Shown: positions 1 to 6,604 of the stretch, in pieces
Position numbering within the stretch: position 1 is the first letter of the stretch
Layout of the letters: each line of letters opens with the position of its first letter
From: Candidatus Cloacimonadota bacterium
GTDB taxonomy: Bacteria; Cloacimonadota; Cloacimonadia; Cloacimonadales; TCS61
Reading direction: 5' to 3'
NCBI GenBank assembly: GCA_030668345.1
Contig: DAOUUD010000038.1
Location: forward strand, 1-11,345
DNA length: 11,345 nt
Notes under the pieces: model-generated
What the model was told of the DNA's origin: nothing
Databases searched by the model: none
What the model saw: the letters and a program-made list of their open reading frames with translations, nothing else
Made by a program: the position numbers and the translations under genes

Positions 1-927
1 ACCTTGTTCAGTGAAAAGACCACCTTTTCCTCTTTCAGCAAAACAGAGTTCTTCCAAAATACAGATTTCTGCGATAGTAAAACAATCGTGAACTTCGGCA
101 AGATCAATATCGGAAGGTTTTACTCCAGCCATTTGATAAGCACGTTCTGCAGAAACCTTTACAGCATTCAAAGTCGTAATATCATCTCGCTGATCTAATG
201 CTAAAGAATCTGTTGCAACTCCTGAACCTGTAATTTTAATCATAGGTTTTTGCAATTTTCTGGCAACTTCTTCCGAAGCTAATATTACACAAGCGCCCCC
301 ATCAGAAACAGGAGAACTATCCAGAACTGTTAAAGGATCAGCAACCAGAACAGCATTCTTAACCTGATCAAGAGTAACTTTTCGTGGAAATTGAGCATTC
401 GGATTCATCGAGCCGTTAAAATGATTTTTCACTGCAACCTGAGCAAGTTGATCTCTTGTTGTTCCGTATTTATTCATATGAGCGCGTGCGATCATTGCAT
501 AAAGTCCTGGGAAAGTAACTCCATGATAACATTCATATTCCTGGTCTGCAGCAGTTGAAAGAGCGTAAGTAACATCTGCACCATCATTCATCTTTTCTAC
601 TCCACCGGCAAGCACGATATCCGAATTTCCTGAAGCAATATCGAGAAATCCCATCCTGACTGCCATCCCTCCGGAACAACATGCAGATTCGACTCGAACT
701 GCTGGAATTGGTGCCATTCCCAAATAATCTGCCATCAAAGCTCCGACGTGTTCCTGTCCTACAAAAAGTCCGGATGTCATTGTGCCAACATACATCGAGT
801 CAAGACGGTCAACTCCTGCATCTTTTATCGCTTTTAAACCAGCTTCTACAAATAAATCCCGGAAAGAAGATTCCCAGATTTCGCCAAATTTTGTCATTCC
901 GCAACCAATTACATAAACATCTCTCAT
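1..927 (-). CDS. Thiolase (SCP2/archaeal acetyl-CoA C-acetyltransferase type), C-terminus cut by window edge
   Basis: The first 309 residues are present, against roughly 385-390 for the family. It starts MRDVYVIGCGMTKFGE. ESACCSGGMAV at residues 80-90 holds the probable nucleophile Cys83 in the ACxSG motif, and EVHDCFT at 278-284 is the SCP2-type thiolase signature with His280. The C-terminal GHPxG region and second catalytic Cys lie outside the window. The family condenses two acetyl-CoA to acetoacetyl-CoA, or cleaves 3-ketoacyl-CoA. The start is supported by GGAGGA at 933-938, which abuts the stop codon of the upstream HMG-CoA synthase; the gap is only 11 nt, so the two genes are co-transcribed. 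In archaea such a thiolase works in a complex with HMG-CoA synthase and a DUF35 OB-fold protein. The DUF35 gene could follow beyond position 1. Substrate is not shown by the sequence; a degradative thiolase is possible. Confidence 0.93.
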   Translation of the reverse strand, partial: MRDVYVIGCGMTKFGEIWESSFRDLFVEAGLKAIKDAGVDRLDSMYVGTMTSGLFVGQEHVGALMADYLGMAPIPAVRVESACCSGGMAVRMGFLDIASGNSDIVLAGGVEKMNDGADVTYALSTAADQEYECYHGVTFPGLYAMIARAHMNKYGTTRDQLAQVAVKNHFNGSMNPNAQFPRKVTLDQVKNAVLVADPLTVLDSSPVSDGGACVILASEEVARKLQKPMIKITGSGVATDSLALDQRDDITTLNAVKVSAERAYQMAGVKPSDIDLAEVHDCFTIAEICILEELCFAERGKGGLFTEQG

Positions 928-938
928 TTTCAATCCTC

Positions 939-1985
939 CTACTCGTTCATAATGATCTTTTCACGGAATTTAGCATACTGACCGTAATCCAGATAAATCG
1001 GATTATCTGCGAGCATTTCTCGGACCTTTTCTGCTTTATCCTGAACATCAGTAATTTTATCGGTTGCTTTGAAAATGAAAGCATCACTTCCTGCTCCCGA
1101 ACCGAAGGAAACCATAAAGATCAGATCACCGGGTTTTGCAACGTCGAGAGTTGCGGAAAGACCTGTGGGAGAAGAACCTGAATATGTGTTTCCCATTAAA
1201 TTTACAACCCAACCTGGTTCCATCTGTTCTTTTGTAAATCCTAACATTTTTCCCACAGTTAAAGGAAATTTTCCGTTCGGCATGTGGAAAACTGCATATT
1301 TGAAATCTGAAGATTTGTATCCGCTTTTTTTCAAAATAGCTTTTGCAGCTCCCTGGATGTGTTTGAAATAGGCAGGTTCACCCGTGAATCTCCCTCCATG
1401 ATGAGGATAAAACGCACCTTCTCTTCTCCAGAAATCAGGAGTGTCAGTTGTGTAAGAGTGAGTGAATAACAGTTCTGCGAGAATATTATCTTTTCCAAAA
1501 ATGAATGCCGAACCTCCAGCAGAAGCAGAAAATTCCAAAGCATCAGCAGGAGCACCTTGAGATGTGTCCGCTCCGATCGCCATTGCATATTTGACTTCAC
1601 CTGCTTTGACTAAGGCTTGAGCAATGAACATTCCTTCCGAACCGGCTTTACAGGCAAATTCTAAATCTGCAGTATGAAAATCCGGAACAATGTCGAGAGC
1701 TTCTCCAACAACAGTTCCTGAGGGTTTCACTGCATAAGGATGAGATTCGGAACCAATGTAAAGTGCACCAATTTCCTGTGGGTCGATGTTACAACGCTTC
1801 AAAGCATTTTTTGCCGCTGCTACTGAAATGGTAATGGTATCTTCGTCCAATCCGGGAACAGATTTTTCCTGAAGCATTAATCCTCGTTTGATAGCTACGG
1901 CATCTTTTCCCCATTGATGAGCTATCTGTTCAGCTTTGATCCGGAATCTGGGAATGTACGAACCATATCCGATAATTCCAACCAT
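939..1985 (-). CDS. Hydroxymethylglutaryl-CoA synthase, archaeal type
   Basis: This 348-residue protein opens MVGIIGYGSYIPRFRI. It has the archaeal HMG-CoA synthase triad: Glu80 in IGSESHPYAVKPSG, Cys112 in LEFACKAGSEG and His234 in VFHMPNGKFP. The C-terminal GSGAGSDAF (296-303) is typical of the fold. The family condenses acetoacetyl-CoA and acetyl-CoA to HMG-CoA in the cytoplasm, drawing acetoacetyl-CoA from the adjacent thiolase. I chose the ATG at 1983-1985, not the in-frame ATG at 2001-2003, because AAAAGGAGG (1990-1998) lies 4 nt upstream of it and would fall inside the longer reading. It is the first gene after a 178-bp gap and probably has its own promoter. Without mevalonate kinase or HMG-CoA reductase in view, a role in isoprenoid synthesis is plausible but not shown. 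Confidence 0.93.
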   Translation of the reverse strand: MVGIIGYGSYIPRFRIKAEQIAHQWGKDAVAIKRGLMLQEKSVPGLDEDTITISVAAAKNALKRCNIDPQEIGALYIGSESHPYAVKPSGTVVGEALDIVPDFHTADLEFACKAGSEGMFIAQALVKAGEVKYAMAIGADTSQGAPADALEFSASAGGSAFIFGKDNILAELLFTHSYTTDTPDFWRREGAFYPHHGGRFTGEPAYFKHIQGAAKAILKKSGYKSSDFKYAVFHMPNGKFPLTVGKMLGFTKEQMEPGWVVNLMGNTYSGSSPTGLSATLDVAKPGDLIFMVSFGSGAGSDAFIFKATDKITDVQDKAEKVREMLADNPIYLDYGQYAKFREKIIMNE

Positions 1986-1989
1986 TAAA

Positions 1990-1998
1990 CCTCCTTTT
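1990..1998 (-). promoter_or_regulatory. Ribosome binding site that decides the HMG-CoA synthase start
   Basis: On the minus strand this reads AAAAGGAGG, followed by TTTA and ATG (1983-1985). A start at the upstream ATG (2001-2003) would place this strong site inside the coding region, so the downstream ATG is preferred. Confidence 0.8.
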
Positions 1999-2003
1999 AT
2001 CAT

Positions 2004-2037
2004 TGATTTAAACTGAATAAAACTGATTTAGACTGAA
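2004..2037. repeat. Short direct repeat, ACTGA phased at 10 bp
   Basis: TGATTTAAACTGAA (2004-2017) recurs as TGATTTAGACTGAA (2024-2037), 13 of 14 bases identical and 20 bp apart. The core ACTGA occurs three times at exactly 10-bp steps (2012, 2022, 2032), i.e. on one face of the helix. It lies immediately upstream of the ribosome binding site of HMG-CoA synthase, where an operator or leader element could sit. No regulator is identified. Confidence 0.5.
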
Positions 2038-2163
2038 AATTGAAAAATGTTGAATAAATTTCAGTTGTTTTTTTTTATATGCCAAATAATTTTTCATCAG
2101 AACTCTCTTTTCTTGTCAATGTTTCCTTTTTTTCTCTATTTTTTTCTATTTATCTCAATGAAT

Positions 2164-2736
2164 TTATAGCCAATGAATTCTTCCTTCTCTTCGAGGAGGA
2201 GCAGGTGATTCTCTATTATAAAAACCAAGAGCGATCCCGCATAAGAATTCTTTGTTGTCGATATTGAGAAGTTTTTTAACTTGTTCTGCTTTTTGTTCAA
2301 CTCTACCCAGAACACAGGTTCCCAAACCTTCTTTATGAGCTAATAGAAGCAGGTTTTGTATTGCCAGAAACACGCTTCCCATCGAAGTTATCGGTTCTTC
2401 TCCCGGAATTATATCCGAAAATGCAAGAATAACAACAGGTGCATTACCAATATTACCAAAGAATTTTCCTGTTAGTTCGATTATTTTTGATTTTAATTTT
2501 CCTTCTAAGGTCGGTTTTACATATTCCCAGAATTCGTTATAGATTTTTGTAAATTTTTCTAATTTTTCATTTTTTAAAATATAAAAATGCCAGTTCTGGA
2601 AATTTTTACCTGATGGTGCCCAGATTGCGGTTTGAAGAACTTTATCTAACAACTCATCGGGGACTTCTTTATCGTTGAATGAACGAATACTTCGTCTGGT
2701 TTTGATTATTTCGTAAATGTCGTTTGAATATTCCAT
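2164..2736 (-). CDS. Nitroreductase-family FMN oxidoreductase
   Basis: This 190-residue protein is of ordinary length for the family. The N-terminal RRSIRSF (14-20) is the classic FMN-phosphate-binding arginine/serine motif. PSGKNFQNWHFY (41-52) matches the flavin-contacting PSxxNxQPW segment. GLGTCVLGRV (137-146) is the other conserved flavin-binding stretch. Family members are homodimeric and use NAD(P)H to reduce nitro groups, quinones, enones or flavins. The natural substrate cannot be read from sequence. The ATG is preceded by AAAGGG (2745-2750), and the gap to the upstream hydrolase is 14 nt, so it is the last gene of the mutase operon. No heme or ferredoxin domain is fused to it. Confidence 0.9.
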   Translation of the reverse strand: MEYSNDIYEIIKTRRSIRSFNDKEVPDELLDKVLQTAIWAPSGKNFQNWHFYILKNEKLEKFTKIYNEFWEYVKPTLEGKLKSKIIELTGKFFGNIGNAPVVILAFSDIIPGEEPITSMGSVFLAIQNLLLLAHKEGLGTCVLGRVEQKAEQVKKLLNIDNKEFLCGIALGFYNRESPAPPRREGRIHWL

Positions 2737-2750
2737 GTTTTATCCCTTTA

Positions 2751-3605
2751 TTAAGTTAAAACCTTCGTCTCAAACTGATAATTTCTTCCATCGAATTTGA
2801 TATTTCCAGCTCGATTTATGGGATCGTGTTCCAGGCAAACCAGCCAGTTTTCTTCTATTGCTCGCTGATAAAGCTCCTTGCGTTTCTCCATAATTTCCAC
2901 AGGATATAGATCAAAACCCATTGTATATGGAATTCTTATGTGTGTAACCGCTGATACAATTCCTCCAAAATATACCGCAGTTTCTCCTTCTGATTTTATG
3001 AAAATTATCTGATGATGTTTTGTATGTCCACCTGTAATTTCTACACTAATTCCGGGAATAACTTCTTTATTGCCTTCGATGAGTTTAACCAGTCCTGCTT
3101 CCATTATTGGAACATAATTCTCCAGGAAGTATGTTCCTTTGGTTCTTTCATTGGGATGAATTGCGTCTTCCCATTCCTTCTTTTGAAAATAATATACAGC
3201 ATTTTTAAAGGTTGGAATTACATTCCCCGAATCATCTAATTTTGTGCAGGCACCAACATGATCGAAATGAAGATGAGTAGCCACAACCACATCGATATCA
3301 TCACAAGTTAATCCTATTTCAGCTAAAGATTGTTCTAATGAAGGTTCATAATTTATTCCGAAAATCTGTTTCTGTTTTTCAGTGAATTTATTTCCCTGTC
3401 CCGGATCGATAAGAATATTGTGATCCAGAGTTCTTACCAGTAAAGGATTAATGTTCAATTTCACTCGATTCAATTCATCCGGCTGAATTAATTTTTGCCA
3501 GATAACTTTGGGAACTACTCCAAAATATCCTCCTCCGTCTAACCAGAAAGAACCATCGTGGAGAAAAAAAAGTTCATAATTGCCTAATTGATATTTTTTT
3601 ACCAT
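2751..3605 (-). CDS. Metallo-beta-lactamase-fold hydrolase (lactonase-like), bridging Asp replaced
   Basis: This 284-residue protein has no signal peptide. HLHFDHVG (111-118) supplies His111, His113, Asp115 and His116; TGGHTKHH (191-198) supplies His194; CLEHDP supplies the last His260. The segment after His194 reads YFGGIVSAVTHIR (212-224), where relatives usually have GD followed by a PTxxH-like stretch. The metal-bridging aspartate therefore appears to be Gly215. The general layout resembles the AHL-lactonase (AiiA-like) branch, which hydrolyses lactones or thioesters with two zinc or iron ions. AAAGGT (3612-3617) is 6 nt before the ATG. It lies 19 nt after the mutase small subunit, so an acyl-CoA or thioester substrate is a reasonable guess, but nothing proves it. 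Confidence 0.88.
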   Translation of the reverse strand: MVKKYQLGNYELFFLHDGSFWLDGGGYFGVVPKVIWQKLIQPDELNRVKLNINPLLVRTLDHNILIDPGQGNKFTEKQKQIFGINYEPSLEQSLAEIGLTCDDIDVVVATHLHFDHVGACTKLDDSGNVIPTFKNAVYYFQKKEWEDAIHPNERTKGTYFLENYVPIMEAGLVKLIEGNKEVIPGISVEITGGHTKHHQIIFIKSEGETAVYFGGIVSAVTHIRIPYTMGFDLYPVEIMEKRKELYQRAIEENWLVCLEHDPINRAGNIKFDGRNYQFETKVLT

Positions 3606-3624
3606 TTTTTTACCTTTCTATTTT

Positions 3625-4017
3625 TTAATGAATTATAGATTTAATATAATAAACGATTTCATTAGTGGGTGCTCCCGGTGTGAAGATTCTTTTAACTCCC
3701 ATTTTCAATAGTTTTTTTATATCTTCTTCGGGTATAATTCCACCACCGATCACAATTATATGCTCAGCATTTTTTTGTTTTAAAAGATCAAGTATTTTCG
3801 GAAAGATTGTCATGTGAGCTCCAGATAGTATTGAAAGACCAATTATATCTACATCTTCCTGAATTGCTGCTTCTACAATGCTTTCCGAAAGTTGGTGAAG
3901 TCCGGTATAAATTACTTCAAAACCTGCATCTCGAAGTGCTGCAGCAATTACTTTTGCACCCCTGTCATGCCCGTCAAGACCAGGTTTACCGATTAAAATT
4001 CTAATTTTTTTTTCCAT
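3625..4017 (-). CDS. icmB: Acyl-CoA mutase small subunit, cobalamin-binding (isobutyryl/methylmalonyl-CoA mutase B12 domain)
   Basis: This 130-residue protein is a stand-alone B12-binding domain, close to the usual ~135 residues. KPGLDGHDRGAKVIA (11-25) is the DxHxxG base-off/His-on motif; His17 is the lower axial cobalt ligand, with Lys11 and Asp15 matching the mutase triad. SILSGAH (62-68) and IGGGIIPEED (90-99) line the nucleotide-tail pocket. It binds adenosylcobalamin and pairs with the large subunit encoded 11 nt upstream to make the active heterodimer. The ATG is preceded by GGAGGA (4021-4026). Which acyl-CoA is isomerised is set by the large subunit, so the icmB name follows from the reading of that partner. 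Confidence 0.93.
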   Translation of the reverse strand: MEKKIRILIGKPGLDGHDRGAKVIAAALRDAGFEVIYTGLHQLSESIVEAAIQEDVDIIGLSILSGAHMTIFPKILDLLKQKNAEHIIVIGGGIIPEEDIKKLLKMGVKRIFTPGAPTNEIVYYIKSIIH

Positions 4018-4028
4018 TATTCCTCCAT

Positions 4029-5660
4029 CTAGAAGATGATGGGTTCTTTATAAATTCCAAACACCTCTTTCAAAGTTCCACACATTTCTCCAAGCGTAGC
4101 ATATTCTCGAACACAATCCAATATTCTGGGCATTAGGTTTTCTCCGTTTTCAGCAGCATTTCTTAAATGTATTAAAGTTGATTTAACTTTTGAATTGTTT
4201 CTTTCCTGCTTAACATTTTTTAGTGATTTATTTTGGTCGATTTCTACTTCCTCTGGAATTTTCAGAAGCTCGATCTCAACATTTTCTTTTTCTTCAAAGA
4301 TATTTACACCTACGTGATATTTTTCTTTCTTTTCTAATGCTTTCTGATATTCATAGGCACTTCGGGAGATTTCTCTCTGGAAGAATCCTTTTTCTATAGC
4401 CGGAACAACTCCACCTAAGGTTTCAATTTTATCGAAATATTCATAAGTTAGTTTTTCCAGTTCATCTGTTAAAGCTTCCACATAATAAGAACCACCCAAA
4501 GGATCGATCGTGTTGGGAACACCTGTTTCATAAGCGATTAATTGTTGAGTTCTTAGAGCGATTTTTACAGCTTTTTCAGTAGGAAGAGCATAAGTTTCAT
4601 CCATTGAGTTTGTATGAAGTGATTGAGTTCCACCTAAAACGGCTGCTAAACCCTGAAAGGCAGTTCGTATAATATTGTTCTCGGGCTGTTGGGCTGTAAG
4701 GCTGCAACCTGCAGTTTGAGTATGGAATCTGACGAGATATGATTTCGGATCTTGAGCATGATATTTATCTTTCATCAGTTTTGCCCAGATTCGACGAGCA
4801 GCCCGATATTTGGCAATTTCTTCAAAAAAGTCTAAATGGGAATTGAAAAAGAAGGATAAACGAGGAGCGAATGTATCCACAGGAAGACCTTTATTTATTC
4901 CATAATCAACATAAGTAAAGCCATTTGCAAGTGTGAAAGCAAGTTCCTGAAGTGCTGTAGAACCAGCTTCGCGGATATGATAACCGGAAATAGAGATCGT
5001 ATTCCATTTGGGAACATTTTCAGAGCAATATTCTAGGATATCAGTAATAATTCTCATTGAAGGTTCAGGAGGATAGATCCAGGTTTTTTGAGCTTGATAT
5101 TCTTTTAACATATCATTCTGGATTGTACCGGTTAGGACTTCTTTCGGAACTCCCTGTTTTTCACCAACCACGATATACATTGCCAGAAGCATTGCTGCTG
5201 GTGGATTGATAGTCATGGAAGTTGAGATTTTTTCCAGGGGAATTCCATCGAAAAGTATTTCCATATCCCGCAGGGTATCGATCGCTACACCGCATTTTCC
5301 TACTTCTCCCAAAGACATCGGATCATCAGAATCCTTGCCATACAGAGTAGGAAAATCAAAGGCAACAGAGAGTCCGGTCTGACCGTGTTTTAAAAGATAT
5401 TTATATCTGTTATTTGTATCTTTAGGAGTTCCGAATCCGGAAAATTGACGCATTGTCCATAATCTTCCACGATACATATTAGGATAAACTCCACGAGTAA
5501 AAGGATATTCTCCCGGATAACTCAGGTCTTTTTCATAATCAAAATCTTTATTATCATCGGGAGTGTATAACGGATTTATTTTAATTTTTGAAAGATTAGA
5601 GAAATTAATATCTCTTTCTTTTAATTTTGAAAATTTTTCTTTCCAGTTGTCTTTGCTCAT
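4029..5660 (-). CDS. icmA: Adenosylcobalamin-dependent acyl-CoA mutase large subunit, isobutyryl-CoA mutase type (usually annotated methylmalonyl-CoA mutase)
   Basis: These 543 residues form the TIM-barrel catalytic subunit without a B12 domain, as in split mutases. GRLWTMRQFSGFGT (65-78), TIQNDMLKEYQAQKTW (179-194), SISGYHIREAGS (223-234) and TQSLHTNSMDE (345-355) are family hallmarks; His228 equals the catalytic His244 of Propionibacterium methylmalonyl-CoA mutase. The residues that hold the methylmalonyl carboxylate, Tyr89 and Arg207, are here Phe73 and Gln191. Phe/Gln is the known isobutyryl-CoA mutase pair, so the likely reaction is isobutyryl-CoA to n-butyryl-CoA by radical rearrangement. 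A 2-hydroxyisobutyryl-CoA mutase, which has Ile at the Phe site, is less likely. AGGAGG (5665-5670) sits 4 nt before the ATG. The GTPase upstream (14-nt gap) and B12 subunit downstream (11-nt gap) complete the holoenzyme set. Confidence 0.92.
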   Translation of the reverse strand: MSKDNWKEKFSKLKERDINFSNLSKIKINPLYTPDDNKDFDYEKDLSYPGEYPFTRGVYPNMYRGRLWTMRQFSGFGTPKDTNNRYKYLLKHGQTGLSVAFDFPTLYGKDSDDPMSLGEVGKCGVAIDTLRDMEILFDGIPLEKISTSMTINPPAAMLLAMYIVVGEKQGVPKEVLTGTIQNDMLKEYQAQKTWIYPPEPSMRIITDILEYCSENVPKWNTISISGYHIREAGSTALQELAFTLANGFTYVDYGINKGLPVDTFAPRLSFFFNSHLDFFEEIAKYRAARRIWAKLMKDKYHAQDPKSYLVRFHTQTAGCSLTAQQPENNIIRTAFQGLAAVLGGTQSLHTNSMDETYALPTEKAVKIALRTQQLIAYETGVPNTIDPLGGSYYVEALTDELEKLTYEYFDKIETLGGVVPAIEKGFFQREISRSAYEYQKALEKKEKYHVGVNIFEEKENVEIELLKIPEEVEIDQNKSLKNVKQERNNSKVKSTLIHLRNAAENGENLMPRILDCVREYATLGEMCGTLKEVFGIYKEPIIF

Positions 5661-5674
5661 CAGACCTCCTTTAT

Positions 5675-6604
5675 CTAAAAAATCTTCTTTGCAATTTCAT
5701 CTATAATATATTGAGGAGTTATTTTACGCTCGTATGCTTTGTCTATCATTTTTTTTAGTTGTTTTTGATCTATTACATATTCATGCAGATGAGATTTTAT
5801 TCTTTCTTCGATTAATTCATTTACTCTTAAAGTCAATTTATTCTTTCTTTCTATTTCGAGCTTTCCGCTTTTTTCAAGATGTTCTTTGTGAGATTTAATA
5901 GTGGATACAAGTTCATCGATTCCAATGTTTTCAATTGCTGTGGTCTTTAAAATCGGATTATGCCAATCAGTGTTATGTGCTCTCAGTTCAAAGGCAAATT
6001 TCATCTCCAGAATTAATCTATCAGCTCCAGACCGATCACCTTTATTAACAACCAATATGTCTGCAACTTCCAGAATACCAGCTTTCATTGCCTGGATTGC
6101 ATCACCGGATTCAGGAACTAATACAACAACAGTTGTATCACAAACCTGAGCAATATCTAATTCCACCTGTCCCACACCAACTGTTTCAATCACAATATAA
6201 TCCATACCGGCTGCATCGAGAACAAGAGCCACATCTTTTGTTTTGGAAGCTAAGCCACCCAAGCTTCCCCTCGTAGCCATACTCCGGATAAAAACATTCT
6301 CATTCAATGCAAGATCATTCATACGAATGCGGTCGCCAAGTAATGCTCCACCGGAAAAGGGTGATGTGGGGTCAACTGCAATGATCCCCACTTTTTTATT
6401 GTTTTCTAATAATTTTGGAACTATCGCATTTACAAGTGAAGATTTCCCTGCACCGGGAGGACCGGTAATTCCTATATAATAAGCATTTCCTGTATGGGGA
6501 AAAATCTCTTCAAGAAGTTTGGGATCAGTACCATTTTCGACTTGTGTGATTGCACGTGCGATTGTGATTTTATCAGCTTTTAATAGATTTTGTAAATTAG
6601 TCAT
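5675..6604 (-). CDS. meaB: MeaB/ArgK-family GTPase, acyl-CoA mutase metallochaperone
   Basis: This 309-residue G3E P-loop GTPase has GPPGAGKSS as Walker A (48-56, Lys54), DPTSPFSGGALLGDRIRM as the metal/switch region (78-95), ETVGVGQVE around Walker B and switch (140-148), and NKGD as the base-specificity motif (187-190). The helical C-terminus after about residue 235 matches the dimerisation arm. MeaB proteins gate transfer of adenosylcobalamin from the adenosyltransferase to the mutase and help expel inactivated cofactor. The mutase large subunit follows 14 nt downstream. Its ATG lies within the end of the upstream nuclease gene (8-bp overlap) and I see no clear Shine-Dalgarno before it, so translation is probably coupled to the nuclease. 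Confidence 0.95.
   Translation of the reverse strand: MTNLQNLLKADKITIARAITQVENGTDPKLLEEIFPHTGNAYYIGITGPPGAGKSSLVNAIVPKLLENNKKVGIIAVDPTSPFSGGALLGDRIRMNDLALNENVFIRSMATRGSLGGLASKTKDVALVLDAAGMDYIVIETVGVGQVELDIAQVCDTTVVVLVPESGDAIQAMKAGILEVADILVVNKGDRSGADRLILEMKFAFELRAHNTDWHNPILKTTAIENIGIDELVSTIKSHKEHLEKSGKLEIERKNKLTLRVNELIEERIKSHLHEYVIDQKQLKKMIDKAYERKITPQYIIDEIAKKIF

Larger units (their letters stand above)
1986..2163. other. Intergenic region upstream of HMG-CoA synthase, with weak promoter-like elements
   Basis: This 178-bp gap separates the nitroreductase stop from the HMG-CoA synthase start and is the longest non-coding stretch here. It is very AT-rich, with a nine-T run at 2068-2076 (A run on the minus strand). 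Minus-strand elements include a consensus TTGACA (2114-2119) with only a poor -10 (TGAAAA) 17 nt on, and TATAAA (2074-2079) without a good -35. I see no convincing stem-loop terminator for the preceding operon. A promoter for the HMG-CoA synthase/thiolase operon is expected here but I cannot place it with confidence. Confidence 0.4.

Noticed and set aside
681..1181. Plus-strand open frame of 166 codons over the thiolase/HMG-CoA synthase junction
   Set aside because: It is antisense to two well-recognised genes, spans their boundary, resembles no family and has no fitting ribosome binding site.
1331..1600. Second minus-strand frame of 89 codons inside HMG-CoA synthase
   Set aside because: It is an out-of-frame shadow of a fully intact gene; its product shows no family features.
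2114..2119. Consensus TTGACA as a firm promoter for HMG-CoA synthase
   Set aside because: The -10 at proper spacing (TGAAAA) is poor, and the good TATAAA at 2074-2079 is too far away, so no promoter is called here.
2079..2267. Plus-strand frame of 62 codons beginning in the intergenic gap
   Set aside because: Low-complexity Phe/Ser/Leu-rich translation of T-rich DNA that runs antisense into the nitroreductase end.
4029..5660. 2-hydroxyisobutyryl-CoA mutase as the identity of the large subunit (acetone-degradation context)
   Set aside because: Those enzymes have Ile at the position that is Phe73 here, and no acetone-activation genes are visible; the Phe/Gln pair fits isobutyryl-CoA mutase better.
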